DNA of 15,056 nt from JBICHM01 sp043101835 (GCA_043101835.1 JBICHM010000147.1:1-15056); one strand, 5' to 3'. Numbered from the stretch's first letter, positions 5,131-13,464 are shown. Notes: generated from the letters alone by a model not told the origin. Program-made: numbers and translations.

Positions 5131-7614
5131 TCAGCCGCTGTCGCCTTCGTCGGCCTCCGCACGCTGGGTGAGGCGCTCGCTCGACTCCAGCCACCGTTCC
5201 CAGTGGCGTCGATCGAGCGGGAGGTCCCGGGCGTCGAGCGCCGAGTCGGGGATCTCCGCGAGCCGGCGCCGGGCACGCGCGTTCGCCGTGCGCGCCTCCG
5301 GCCACCGCTCCAGCGCGATGTAACAGTTCACGATCTGCATCATGGCGACCAGCGACGCCGGCTCGTCGGCGTACCGCTGCGCCGCGGCGTCGTAGAGGCG
5401 GATCGCCTCGTCGTACAGCCCCTGATCGAACGCGCAGTCCGCGCGATAGAAATACGCATTGCGCAGCGTCAGCCGGTCCAGGTCAGTCCGGATCGCCGGG
5501 GCCTTTGCCTCAAGCCCGCTCCGGACCTCCTCGTACAACGCCTGCGCCCGGGCGAGGCGGTCGGCGCGTTCCTGCTCGATCTGCCGACGCTCCGCCGACG
5601 GCAGGCCCTCGCGCAGCGTTTCTTCCAGATCACGCGCCGCCAGCCGCAGCGCCTCAGCGAGGTGGAACCGCGCCATGTCTGCGCCGGGATCGTTCGGATA
5701 GCGATCGACCGCCTCTCGCAGGCGCAGCGTCGCGTCGTCGAACTGCTCCCGCGCAAGGTGCAGGCGCCCTAGCTCGAAGAGCGCCTCCCGAAACTCGACA
5801 GCGTCGGGAGTCAGCATCGAGCCGTCGACGATGCGCTTCAGCAGGCGCTCGGCCTCGGCGTTGTTGCCGGGCGCCCCGTCGCTGAGCAGGCATTGGGCGA
5901 GGTGCACATGCGCCGACGCCGCCTCCGGCGCGCGCGGATGACGCGCGATGAGGTCCTGGAAGAACGAAGCCGCGGTCGTGTGATCGGAAAGCGACTGGTG
6001 GGCGAGGCCGAGACGGAAGAGCGCCGCGGGCACGCGCGGATCATTCGGGCGTCCGCCAACGAACTCGCTGAAGACCTCGATGGCGCGCTCACGATCGCCG
6101 GCGAGGTCGAAGGAATCCCCCGCCAACCAGAGCGAATCGCCGAACGCCTGATCCTCGGTCAGAATCATCCGGCGCGCGTGGCGGAGGAAATACTCGGCTG
6201 CGCCGTCGTAGTGGGCCCGCGCCTCGGCGCGGGACGCCGGGTCGAGCGCAAGCACGGCGCGCGCATCGGGGGCTCCGCTTTCGACGCCGACGATCGCGTC
6301 GGCGACACGCCGATGCGCATCGGCGACGCCCAGCAGGACGTCCCCGGGCGCCTGGGCGCCATCGAACACGCGCTCGGCGAGTTGCGCGAACTCCAGCGCA
6401 CCGTTGGGGTCGTTGACAACGAGACGCTCGCGACGGCGCTCAAGCATGCTCCCCGCGGCCTCGTCGCGCGTCACGCCCGTGCGCCGGGCGCTCGTCGCAT
6501 CGTCGATGCGATCGACGAGATCGCGATATGACTCAAGCGATTGCGCCACGGCGCCCATCGCCGCGTCCACCTCCGCCATACCGAGCACCGCCTGCGCGGC
6601 GCGCGGCGCACTCGGGTGCTCGAGCAGCGCCGTCGCGTACCGATCGCGCGCCTCTTCAAGGTCGGCGCGGATTTGCGCGATGCGCCCGGCGAGGATCGAC
6701 GCGTCGCCGCGCAGACCGCTCGCGAAGGGAAGCCGGTCGAGCGCCGCGCCGATCTGCTCGGAGGCCTCCTCGAACCGGCCAAGTTCGAAATACGCCTCCG
6801 CGACGAGCAGGTACAGCTCGCCCGATGCGCCCGACGGTCCCGCCTCGAACCGCTGTATCGAGCGGAGCAGGTGGGTCAGCGCATCTTCCGCCTGCCCGCT
6901 GTCGAGCAGCAGCTCGGCCTGGCGCGCAACCACCCAGGCGTGGTCTGTCGCAGGCAGGTTCGGCTCGCCGGCAAGGCGGCCGAGCAGTGCCAGCGCGCCC
7001 GCCTCGTCAGCCGGATTCCCATCGAGTTTCGCGCGGATGATCCGCTTGAGCAGCTCGCGGCGCGCCGCGTCGAGTGTGGGCGGCAGCGCATCCGCTCGGG
7101 CGAGCGCCTCCTCCACGCGCCCAAGGGCCGCGAGCGCATCGGCGTACCGCACGACGCGCGCGCCTTCGAGCTCCGCGAAGAACTCTTCGGCCCTCCCGTA
7201 TTCATCGACGATCGCCTGCGCATTCGGCGCGAGCCCAGCGCCGGTCGCTTCCTGCCCGAGGTACAACGCGTCGCCCCGTAGCAGGTGGAAGCGTCGCAGG
7301 TGGCGCGGGAGCGCATCCGGCGCGTCGAGCTCCGGGCGGATCGTGTCGTTGAGCAGCGTGATCGCGCGATCGAACTCCTGTCGCGTGATCAGTGTCTCGG
7401 CGTCATCAAGAGCGCCGTCAAAGTCGTTCTGCGGGGCGTCGCCGCGAAGCGTCATCAGCCCGCCGACGAGCAGCGCCATGCCGACAAGGAAGATCGGGAC
7501 CTGCCAGAGATCACGCCACCCGCGCGACGACCGCGCAGGCGCCTCGAGCGCCTCGCAGTCTGCGTCGGGCGCCGATTCCTCGTTCGTCTCGATGTGCGCA
7601 GCCGGCTCCGCCAT
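5131..7614 (-). CDS. Membrane-anchored tetratricopeptide-repeat protein
   Basis: An 827-residue protein with an acidic N-terminal tail of about 30 residues, one membrane segment at about 36-56 (VPIFLVGMALLVGGLMTL), then a long helical solenoid. Repeating TPR-like units are visible, for example FDRAITLLNDTI, FEEASEQIGAALDRLP, DRERAIEVFSEFVGGRPNDP, HTTAASFFQDLIARHP, FDDATLRLREAVDRYPNDP and YDEAIRLYDAAAQRYADEP. A single N-terminal anchor places the solenoid in the periplasm, where such proteins usually act as scaffolds. I prefer the ATG at 7614, because the in-frame TTG at 7710 and ATG at 7704 add low-complexity sequence. It ends 22 nt before the FlgN-like gene, so it is probably co-transcribed with the flagellar genes. 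A 126-nt gap separates it from the RDD gene. No named family is recognised; a link to motor or envelope assembly is inference from position. Confidence 0.82.
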   Translation of the reverse strand: MAEPAAHIETNEESAPDADCEALEAPARSSRGWRDLWQVPIFLVGMALLVGGLMTLRGDAPQNDFDGALDDAETLITRQEFDRAITLLNDTIRPELDAPDALPRHLRRFHLLRGDALYLGQEATGAGLAPNAQAIVDEYGRAEEFFAELEGARVVRYADALAALGRVEEALARADALPPTLDAARRELLKRIIRAKLDGNPADEAGALALLGRLAGEPNLPATDHAWVVARQAELLLDSGQAEDALTHLLRSIQRFEAGPSGASGELYLLVAEAYFELGRFEEASEQIGAALDRLPFASGLRGDASILAGRIAQIRADLEEARDRYATALLEHPSAPRAAQAVLGMAEVDAAMGAVAQSLESYRDLVDRIDDATSARRTGVTRDEAAGSMLERRRERLVVNDPNGALEFAQLAERVFDGAQAPGDVLLGVADAHRRVADAIVGVESGAPDARAVLALDPASRAEARAHYDGAAEYFLRHARRMILTEDQAFGDSLWLAGDSFDLAGDRERAIEVFSEFVGGRPNDPRVPAALFRLGLAHQSLSDHTTAASFFQDLIARHPRAPEAASAHVHLAQCLLSDGAPGNNAEAERLLKRIVDGSMLTPDAVEFREALFELGRLHLAREQFDDATLRLREAVDRYPNDPGADMARFHLAEALRLAARDLEETLREGLPSAERRQIEQERADRLARAQALYEEVRSGLEAKAPAIRTDLDRLTLRNAYFYRADCAFDQGLYDEAIRLYDAAAQRYADEPASLVAMMQIVNCYIALERWPEARTANARARRRLAEIPDSALDARDLPLDRRHWERWLESSERLTQRAEADEGDSG

Positions 7615-7740
7615 GGCGCAGGATCGATCCCCAAAGGTTGCGCGGCGACTCCCGCCGCTGCGGGGATCTATCGGGCGGCCCCCCTCAGCGCCTCCAAACG
7701 CCATGCGCAACTTCTGCGGCGCCCCCGAATCGGGCGGTGA
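7615..7740 (-). other. 126-nt intergenic region upstream of the TPR gene
   Basis: This is the widest gap in the envelope/flagellar stretch apart from the fliE-fliF gap. It holds a 5-bp perfect inverted repeat (CCCGC, CGCT, GCGGG at 7651-7664) and two copies of CGCCCGAT on the minus strand. No GG-N10-GC sigma-54 site with a TTGC box and no convincing sigma-70 boxes were seen. It may hold the promoter of the TPR-FlgN-kinase-regulator transcript, but I cannot point to it. Confidence 0.3.
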
Positions 7741-9219
7741 TCAATCCCTCGGCGCCGACGCATCGTCCTCGCCCGCGGCCGGCGCGATCACGATGGTCCC
7801 GGCGAAGAAGTCACCCGGATGCCGACGCGTCGGGTCCGCGATGATCATCGCCGCCAGGGGCGGGCAGGCGTACTTCACCAGGTTGCGGACGAACGCCTGT
7901 CGGAAAGTCGGTCGCTTCGCCTGCTCCACCGACACCGTCCGGCAGCCGGTCAGCAGCTTGCCCGGCGTCCACGCGAATCGCCATTCGCAGACAGTCTGCA
8001 AGACGAGCACGCCGGCGATCGTCGTCAGCAGCGGCATCACGCCGGCGCCGCTGACCTGCACGTCCAGCCCGACCGCCTCCATCGCGGAGGCGTCCCAGAT
8101 CAGCATGCTGGTCCACGCGACGGGGGCGAGGTCGATCGCCGCGGCGAGCAGGCGCCGCCCCGGCGCCGCGGGCGCAACCCCTTCCGGCAGATGCACTTCC
8201 GCGATGGCGTCGGGCGAGGGGCGCAGCACGAAGATCAGGACCATCAGCAGCACCGCCAGCATGAGCAGGCCGAGGTACTGCAGGTCGTTCGTCGAGAGGA
8301 TGGACTGGCGCGTCGCGTCGCCGGAGAAGACGATCTCGCCGCTGCTCGATGAGATCACCTCAAGACGGAGGCGCGTCTCGTGAAGCCATGCGACGACGAT
8401 GTTCTCCCCCACCGCCATCGACGCGTACTCGACCGGCGCCCCCTCGATGCGCGCCAACGGCAGGGCTCGGTCCGAACGGAGTAGGCGTGTCAGCACTGTG
8501 CCGCCCGGTGAGCGGCGCACGCCGATGAGCGCGCCGTTCGCGCCGGCGAGAATGCGCTCACCCACATCGACCATCAGGCCGGAGGACGCCCATGCGCCGT
8601 CGGTGTCGCGCGTCCACACGACGCTCCCGCCCGGGCGGTGCTCGACGACGCCGTACCCCTCGCCCTGTGGCGCCAGCGCGAGCGCGTTGGCGCCGTCAAG
8701 ACGTTCGGGCAGGGAGACTTCTTCCCACTCGGTGAAGTCAAAGACGAAGAGCCCGGCCCGTCCGGCGCTCTCGTCGCGGAGCAGCGCCACGGCGCCGCGC
8801 TCGAGCGCGAGCAGCCCTGCGAGCTCGCCCCACGCCGGCAGCGGCGCAAGCACTTCCTCGCGATCCGGCGGCGTGTAGCGGTAGCTGCGCCCCTCGTACA
8901 ATGCCTCGGCCCGCAGCCCCCGGACACTCCGATACGCGTCGCGCTCCGGGTCGGTCGGCGCATAGACCAGCAGCAGCCGGCCCCCGAACGCCGCCATCGC
9001 CTCCGGCCCGGACGCGAGGCTGCGGACGCGCAGCATCGTGCCCGCCTCGCCCGCGCGCGGCGCCTGGTAGAGCGACCACGGCCCTCCCTGCTCCCACACC
9101 GATTCGATCGCGACCCATCCCTCGCCGCCCTGCCCGGCCCCGAGAATGGGCGCCGCGTGGGCGAGCGTGACGGCCATAAGCGCGACCATCGCTGCGAGTA
9201 TCCGGCGGAGCAGCCCCAT
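7741..9219 (-). CDS. Secreted-domain/RDD-family membrane protein
   Basis: A 492-residue protein with an N-terminal signal sequence (about 1-22, ending AHA-A). A beta-rich extracytoplasmic region follows at about 30-310, with repeated short blade-like segments (SVVWTRDTDGAWASSG, VGERILAGANGALIGVR) that suggest a propeller-like fold. Then comes a membrane segment at about 315-333 (LGLLMLAVLLMVLIFVL) and a C-terminal RDD domain from about 353, with RRLLAAAIDLAP, a second hydrophobic span at about 395-412 and TPGKLLTGCRTV. RDD domains are membrane modules, some of which act as ion transporters; coupling one to a secreted beta domain is less usual. The start ATG overlaps the preceding stop as TGATG, so it is translationally coupled to the lipoprotein gene. 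No substrate can be assigned. Confidence 0.85.
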   Translation of the reverse strand: MGLLRRILAAMVALMAVTLAHAAPILGAGQGGEGWVAIESVWEQGGPWSLYQAPRAGEAGTMLRVRSLASGPEAMAAFGGRLLLVYAPTDPERDAYRSVRGLRAEALYEGRSYRYTPPDREEVLAPLPAWGELAGLLALERGAVALLRDESAGRAGLFVFDFTEWEEVSLPERLDGANALALAPQGEGYGVVEHRPGGSVVWTRDTDGAWASSGLMVDVGERILAGANGALIGVRRSPGGTVLTRLLRSDRALPLARIEGAPVEYASMAVGENIVVAWLHETRLRLEVISSSSGEIVFSGDATRQSILSTNDLQYLGLLMLAVLLMVLIFVLRPSPDAIAEVHLPEGVAPAAPGRRLLAAAIDLAPVAWTSMLIWDASAMEAVGLDVQVSGAGVMPLLTTIAGVLVLQTVCEWRFAWTPGKLLTGCRTVSVEQAKRPTFRQAFVRNLVKYACPPLAAMIIADPTRRHPGDFFAGTIVIAPAAGEDDASAPRD

Positions 9220-10127
9220 CAGCGCGTCGCCCCCGGCGCCGCGGCGTACGCCGGCCGATCGCAGGCCTCGTCGAGGACGACGATCTCGTCCGGTCGGAAC
9301 GCACGCAGCAGCGATTCAAACGCGAAGACGGCCTCCGCGAGGCGACCACGCCCGCTGCCGTCGGTCATATCCGAAAGCGTCAGTCGCACCTCCGACTCGC
9401 TGCCAGGGTGCTCGATGACGATGCGCGTCGCGACGCGCGGGTTGTACCCGGGCGAACCCGCAAGCGAGACGCGCTCGTGCTGTTCGAGCGTCGCCACGAT
9501 GGCGGCGGCGCCGTCGCGCGGGTCGAGCAGCTCGATCCGCGTCGGCAGGTAGTCGACCGGATCAACGAAGACACGCTGCGGCCCGAACCGGCCGGGGAAC
9601 TCGATCACCAGCGCCTGTCCATCCTCGCTCCACGCGACTGGCGCCGGCGACGCCGGCAGGGCGGTGATGCCCAGCAGGTCGAGCGCCTCGAGCGGGTGCA
9701 CCGGCGCCGCGAGCGAGCGGGCGCAGGGCCGCCCGACATTCTCGTGCCGTCCGACGCTGGCGCGACTCGCGTCTCCCAACTCGAACGCCCAGAATCGCTC
9801 GCTGTCGCCGCCGAGCCAGAAGAGCGTCTCGCCGAGTTTGCCGGCGCTGAGGGCGAGCCGGTTGGGCTGAATCACCTGCAGATGCCCCTCGCCCTGCACG
9901 CTGCGCCGCCGACCGTCCTCGTCGAGATACCGCAGCTGCACCACCGCGCGCGACCACATCCGCTCCAGGCGCGCCGCACGCGCGTTGTACACCTCGGCGA
10001 TGGCCTCGTAGGCGGGCGGCGGCGCCGCAACCGGCGGAGTCGCCGCGTCCGGCCCGCTCCGGCACGCCGGCAGGCTGAGCAAGAGCAGTGCGCACGCCGC
10101 CGCTGCGACGCGCGCCCACCCGGTCAC
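9219..10127 (-). CDS. Putative outer-membrane lipoprotein, LolA/LolB-like fold
   Basis: A 302-residue protein with a lipoprotein signal peptide: hydrophobic core ACALLLLSLP and lipobox LPAC, giving lipidated C22. The +2 residue is Arg, not Asp, so by the E. coli rule it would be sent to the outer membrane. A Pro-rich linker (about 28-39) is followed by a beta-rich region (VVQLRYLDEDGRRRSVQGEG, HLQVIQPNRLALSAGKLGE, FWLGGDSERFWAFEL). This pattern of strands with IQPNRL resembles LolA/LolB-type lipoprotein-binding folds, but the resemblance is weak and I would not assign lipoprotein transport. The GTG start overlaps the preceding gene's TGA by 4 nt, and its own stop overlaps the RDD gene start by 1 nt. 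The lipoprotein and the RDD protein therefore probably work together in the envelope. Confidence 0.8.
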   Translation of the reverse strand: MTGWARVAAAACALLLLSLPACRSGPDAATPPVAAPPPAYEAIAEVYNARAARLERMWSRAVVQLRYLDEDGRRRSVQGEGHLQVIQPNRLALSAGKLGETLFWLGGDSERFWAFELGDASRASVGRHENVGRPCARSLAAPVHPLEALDLLGITALPASPAPVAWSEDGQALVIEFPGRFGPQRVFVDPVDYLPTRIELLDPRDGAAAIVATLEQHERVSLAGSPGYNPRVATRIVIEHPGSESEVRLTLSDMTDGSGRGRLAEAVFAFESLLRAFRPDEIVVLDEACDRPAYAAAPGATR

Positions 10128-10666
10128 GATTCACCCCGCATCACGGCCGAAAGCTGCTCCGCAGCAGCCGCCGCGGCGCCCTCGTTCATCCCCGGATCGG
10201 CCACCTCGATGGGCGTCGCCTCCGGGGGCGTGCCCTTCGGGCGCACCTGCAGCACACGCCGCCCCGCCTGCACGCTTGCCCCGACCTGCTTGAGCAGACG
10301 ACGGCGAAGGAGGATCAGGGTCAGGATCCACTGGAACGCGTCGCGCTTCTGCGCATCGTCAGCATCACCGGACTCGTCCTCGACGATGCTCTCCCACAGC
10401 GACAGCAGGCCGTCATCGTCGATGAACAGCTTCGGCTTCGCGTCGGCATCCGGCATCGTGGCGCGCCAGAAGCCGAAGAGTCGCTCGGGCCGGGCGCCGG
10501 CGTCCCAGGCGCTGGCGCGATAGTCGAGGCGCTCGAACCCCTCCTCGCCGTCGCGCTCCACGAGGGCCGCGACGTAGTGATCGCCCTGACGGAGTTCCTC
10601 GCCGGTGTGGGCGCAGCGCCCCGTCGGACGGGAGATGGAGTACGAATCGCCGGTGAGCCTCGACAT
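10124..10666 (-). CDS. Conserved hypothetical protein of unknown function
   Basis: A 180-residue soluble protein that I cannot assign to a named family. Visible parts are an N-terminal segment RPTGRCAHTGEELRQGDHYV (a single Cys-His-Thr-Gly motif), a central LFGFWRATMP and KPKLFIDDDGLL, an acidic stretch (DESGDADDA), then a hydrophobic and basic helix (FQWILTLILLRRRLLKQVG, about 111-129), and a variable tail. Its shape suggests a conserved housekeeping-type protein of its lineage. The start is the ATG at 10666; the longer in-frame reading to 10861 overlaps the zinc-ribbon gene and is low in complexity. It overlaps the lipoprotein gene by 4 nt (GTGA), indicating coupled translation. Confidence 0.7.
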   Translation of the reverse strand: MSRLTGDSYSISRPTGRCAHTGEELRQGDHYVAALVERDGEEGFERLDYRASAWDAGARPERLFGFWRATMPDADAKPKLFIDDDGLLSLWESIVEDESGDADDAQKRDAFQWILTLILLRRRLLKQVGASVQAGRRVLQVRPKGTPPEATPIEVADPGMNEGAAAAAAEQLSAVMRGES

Positions 10667-10701
10667 GCCCGGAGTGTATCGGCCACGATCCCCGCTCGGC
10701 G

Positions 10702-10956
10702 TCACCCGGCGCGGAAGGCTCGCTGCGTCGTGCCGCCGGGGCCCACGGGCACCTCGAGGCGCGCCCCGCAGCGCGGGCAGGCGCCGGCGTACGACCGCCC
10801 GTCGCGCGACTTGTAGATCCGCGCATATGCATGGCAGCACTCGAAATAAATGCTCAGCCATGGCCGGCCGGCTGGGCCGCGCCGCGCCGGCGCACCGTCC
10901 TGCGCATCGCGCGTCGGCGACCAGGAGAAATCCACGCTGTCCTGCGGATCCGCCAT
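10702..10956 (-). CDS. Small zinc-ribbon protein
   Basis: An 84-residue protein with a disordered N-terminus of about 30 residues. A compact domain follows, with FECCHAYARIYKS (C40, C41, H42) and CPRCGARLEVPVG (C60, C63). The two cysteine pairs about 20 residues apart fit a zinc ribbon of the kind found in small nucleic-acid- or protein-binding proteins. Partner and role are unknown. The start is the ATG at 10956; a longer reading up to 11133 runs through the adjacent cyclodeaminase gene and is rejected. The next gene starts 35 nt downstream. No good Shine-Dalgarno precedes it. Confidence 0.7.
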   Translation of the reverse strand: MADPQDSVDFSWSPTRDAQDGAPARRGPAGRPWLSIYFECCHAYARIYKSRDGRSYAGACPRCGARLEVPVGPGGTTQRAFRAG

Positions 10957-10991
10957 CGCCGGGTATATCGGCTCAGCCTCGCACGCATCTT

Positions 10992-11621
10992 TCAGGCGCA
11001 GGCATCCTCGATGCGGATGAGGCGCTGACGCGCATCGACCAGCGAAGCGTCCAGATCCGGCAGCAGTCGCTCCCGCACCGGCTCGCCCACCCCCAGATCG
11101 TCGAGCAGCGGCAGATTGATCGCGACGTTCCATCTACACGCCCGGGCTGCCGCTTCGGCGAGCACCGAGGCGATCGCCAGGTCGCTCCGCAGCCAGCGGT
11201 TCGTCGTCGGCACGAGCGACTCGCAGATGCGCAGGAGGTCGGTGCACGCCGCCGCCGCGGCCAGCGGGATCTGCGTCGCCGCCATCGCCGCCCCGGGCAG
11301 ATCGGCCCGCCGGCGAGCATCGTCCTCCGGAAGGCGCTGGAGTTCGTTGACCAGTTCGTAGGCCGCGGCGTCCTCGGTCGCGAGTCGCAGCAGCAGGTCG
11401 CGTGTGTGGGCGAGGCGCCGGTCGGCCCCGGCGTTGTGGCCCTCGTGCTCGGCGAGCGACTTCTTGCCGAGGCTGTAGGCCAGCACCATGCGACCCAGCG
11501 CCGCCCCCAGAGCCCCGACGGCGCTGGCGACGAATCCCCCACCAGGAGCGGGGGCCTTTGACGCGACCGCGTCGAGCAGTTCGGTGAAGGGCGAAGCGGC
11601 GGTGTCTGGGGCGTCGGTCAT
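10992..11621 (-). CDS. Cyclodeaminase/cyclohydrolase family protein (FTCD_C/FchA-like)
   Basis: A 209-residue all-helical protein matching the cyclodeaminase/cyclohydrolase family. Members convert 5-formimino-tetrahydrofolate to 5,10-methenyl-tetrahydrofolate, or hydrolyse the latter, feeding one-carbon metabolism in the cytoplasm. The signature is at the N-terminus: LLDAVASKAPAPGGGFVAS, then ALGAALGRMVLAYSLGKKS. A later helix carries AAMAATQIPLAAAAAC, where the family usually has a similar Pro-containing segment. The length is normal for a stand-alone member (about 200 residues). No formiminotransferase domain is attached, so a FchA-like cyclohydrolase is as likely as a histidine-degradation enzyme. 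The ATG at 11621 is 23 nt after the ketopantoate reductase stop. Substrate specificity is unresolved. Confidence 0.88.
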   Translation of the reverse strand: MTDAPDTAASPFTELLDAVASKAPAPGGGFVASAVGALGAALGRMVLAYSLGKKSLAEHEGHNAGADRRLAHTRDLLLRLATEDAAAYELVNELQRLPEDDARRRADLPGAAMAATQIPLAAAAACTDLLRICESLVPTTNRWLRSDLAIASVLAEAAARACRWNVAINLPLLDDLGVGEPVRERLLPDLDASLVDARQRLIRIEDACA

Positions 11622-11644
11622 GCCGCGAGAATACCCGCGCGCGC

Positions 11645-12643
11645 TCACCGATCCGAGTCGCCCGCCCCACCACGCTGGTACACACGCCAGTCGAAGGTCT
11701 CGATCAGCGCATCGACGGTGTCGTGCGTCGGCGTGGGGACCGATCGCCGGCGCGCGTGCTCGAGCACCTGCCGGTTCAACTGGCCGACCTCGCTCTCGCG
11801 CCCCTCGCGGATGTCGTGCACCATGCTGGGCAGGTGCTCGGCGCCCTTCTCGAACACCGCCCACGCCCGGGCGGCGAAGTCGTCGGGGAGTTCGATGCCG
11901 TCCGCCTTCGCCACGGCGATCGACTCGGCGAGCAGGTGCTCGACGACCCGCCGGCTGGGCGAACGCAGCACCTCGCCGATCGTGCTGTTGACCAGCGCCG
12001 CGACGGGGCTCATCGAGGCGTTGAGAATCGCCTTTTCCCACACACGCTGCTCGATGCGTTCGTCGTACACCGTGGGGAAATCGGCGGCGCTGAGCCGCGC
12101 CGCGAGCGACCTGGCGTAGGGAACGAGCGGCGCATCGAGGCATCCGATCGCGTGCGGCGGGGCGTGCATCGCCACATCCACCACCCCGGTGCGCTGGTCC
12201 ATCGTGGCGCCGTAGTTGAGCACCATGCGCAGCACCGCGGCGCCGGGGAGCAGTTGCATGATCTCGCGCCCCGGCTCGACGCCGTTCTGATACGACACGA
12301 TGCGCACCGGCCGGTCGCTCTCACCGATCGAATCGAGCGCAGGCGCCAGATCCGCACACACCTGCGGGATCGCGGTCGTCTTCGTGGCGATGAAGACGAC
12401 CCCGACGCCCCCCACCGCCTCGAGGTCCGCCACGCTGCGCACGACGAGCGGGTTCGCCCTGCCCTCGAGGAGCCCGCGGCATTCGACGCCGCGCTCGAAG
12501 ATCTGCGCCGCCCGCTGCGGGTTCCGCACGACCATGACCACCGTCGCGAAGCGCGCCGCGACGATCGCGAGGCTCGAACCCATCGCGCCGGCGCCGATGA
12601 TCGCCACGCGACGGAGCGGGGGCAGTGATGTCGCGTCGCTCAT
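11645..12643 (-). CDS. panE: 2-dehydropantoate 2-reductase (ketopantoate reductase)
   Basis: PanE reduces 2-dehydropantoate to pantoate with NADPH, a step of pantothenate and coenzyme A synthesis. The 332-residue product has an N-terminal Rossmann fold with the nucleotide motif IIGAGAMGSS (G17, G19, G22), then FIATKTT and YQNGVEP (N120), which correspond to conserved positions in the family. The C-terminal helical domain contains EKAILNASMSP with the expected catalytic lysine (K204) and N208, and HLPSMVHDIREGRESEVGQLN, a typical PanE segment. The length suits the family (about 300). The start ATG at 12643 overlaps the methyltransferase stop (ATGA). The PanE-like family also includes other 2-ketoacid reductases, so the exact substrate is not proved. 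panB and panC are not in the window. Confidence 0.88.
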   Translation of the reverse strand: MSDATSLPPLRRVAIIGAGAMGSSLAIVAARFATVVMVVRNPQRAAQIFERGVECRGLLEGRANPLVVRSVADLEAVGGVGVVFIATKTTAIPQVCADLAPALDSIGESDRPVRIVSYQNGVEPGREIMQLLPGAAVLRMVLNYGATMDQRTGVVDVAMHAPPHAIGCLDAPLVPYARSLAARLSAADFPTVYDERIEQRVWEKAILNASMSPVAALVNSTIGEVLRSPSRRVVEHLLAESIAVAKADGIELPDDFAARAWAVFEKGAEHLPSMVHDIREGRESEVGQLNRQVLEHARRRSVPTPTHDTVDALIETFDWRVYQRGGAGDSDR

Positions 12644-13422
12644 GACGAGGGATTCTTGGCCTCGTCCGGGGCCCAGCACAGCAGGAGCACCTCCCTGGCG
12701 CCGACGCCGGGCTCGCGCACGAACTCCGGGAACTCGTCCCACGGGCGCCCGTCGCGGATGAACCGGTTCACGAGCTGGAACTCGTCCGGACGCCCCGACG
12801 AACTCGGGCAGTCGACGCGCGCAAACCGTGCACGCAGATCGTCGACGAAATCGACCCCCATGAATCGGGCGGCCTCCGTTGTCGGATCGGGGTCGGGCGC
12901 CGTGCGATCACGCACGAAGACCTCGCTGATGATCGCCACGCCACCCGGCTTCAGCACGCGCCGGATCTCCCGCAGGCACGCGTCGAGGTCCGGCGGGATC
13001 GTCAGCACGCGAGAGACGAACACGCAGTCGTACGACGCATCTTCGAAGGGCAGGTCCTGCAGGTCGGCCTGGAAATCGACATCCTTCCGGAAGAGGTCGC
13101 TTGAGTGGTAGGTCGCGAACGACGCGCGCAGGCGGGGCTGAAGGCAGTACTCCGGCGCGATGTGCAGGATCGAACGCCCCGCCGGGCGCCATTCCTCGAA
13201 CAGCTCGTCGAGCACCAGCCACGCGAGGCGGTGGCGCTCGATCGACGCGCAGCGCGGGCACTTGGAGTCGGTGCGCCGGAAGGTCGGCGACTCGACCTTG
13301 TCCTTGAAGGGCCCGTGGTAGCCACAGACCGGACAGCGAAACCGGGGCTTACGCGGATGCAGCGCGCGGTAGAACCACGGCCGGACGGCGCTCTTGATGA
13401 TCTCGGTGGGCCGGGTTCGCAT
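12640..13422 (-). CDS. Zinc-finger SAM-dependent methyltransferase
   Basis: A 260-residue protein with an N-terminal treble-clef-like zinc finger and a class I (methyltransf_11-type) domain. The finger has C30-P-V-C33 (FRCPVCGYHG) and C55-P-R-C58 (KCPRCASIERHRL). The catalytic domain shows ILHIAPEYCLQPRL in place of the usual glycine-rich motif I, then DLQDLPFEDASYDCVFVSRV, CLREIRRVLKPGGVAIISEV and a basic and aromatic tail. The substitution of motif I by HIAPE is known in a subgroup of such proteins from surface-polysaccharide clusters. The acceptor is unknown. It follows the YrbL-like gene by 42 nt and overlaps panE by 4 nt. Confidence 0.85.
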   Translation of the reverse strand: MRTRPTEIIKSAVRPWFYRALHPRKPRFRCPVCGYHGPFKDKVESPTFRRTDSKCPRCASIERHRLAWLVLDELFEEWRPAGRSILHIAPEYCLQPRLRASFATYHSSDLFRKDVDFQADLQDLPFEDASYDCVFVSRVLTIPPDLDACLREIRRVLKPGGVAIISEVFVRDRTAPDPDPTTEAARFMGVDFVDDLRARFARVDCPSSSGRPDEFQLVNRFIRDGRPWDEFPEFVREPGVGAREVLLLCWAPDEAKNPSS

Positions 13423-13464
13423 GCCGCGTGACGGGCTCCGTGGGCGTCGGTGGTGGCGGGCAGT

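Noticed and set aside
5109..5276. Longer N-terminus for the FlgN-like protein
   Set aside because: It overlaps the end of the TPR gene in another frame and ignores the strong GGAGGT just before the ATG at 5108.
7615..7710. Longer N-terminus for the TPR protein
   Set aside because: The extra 32 residues are Gly/Arg/Ser-rich with no Shine-Dalgarno; the ATG at 7614 gives a normal tail before the membrane anchor.
6404..8383. 659-codon open frame on the plus strand
   Set aside because: It is antisense to the TPR and RDD genes and its product is low-complexity (Ser/Arg/Ala-rich), with no domain.
10957..11133. Longer N-terminus for the zinc-ribbon protein
   Set aside because: The added residues run antiparallel in frame to nothing known and overlap the end of the cyclodeaminase gene; their composition is typical of out-of-frame GC-rich sequence.
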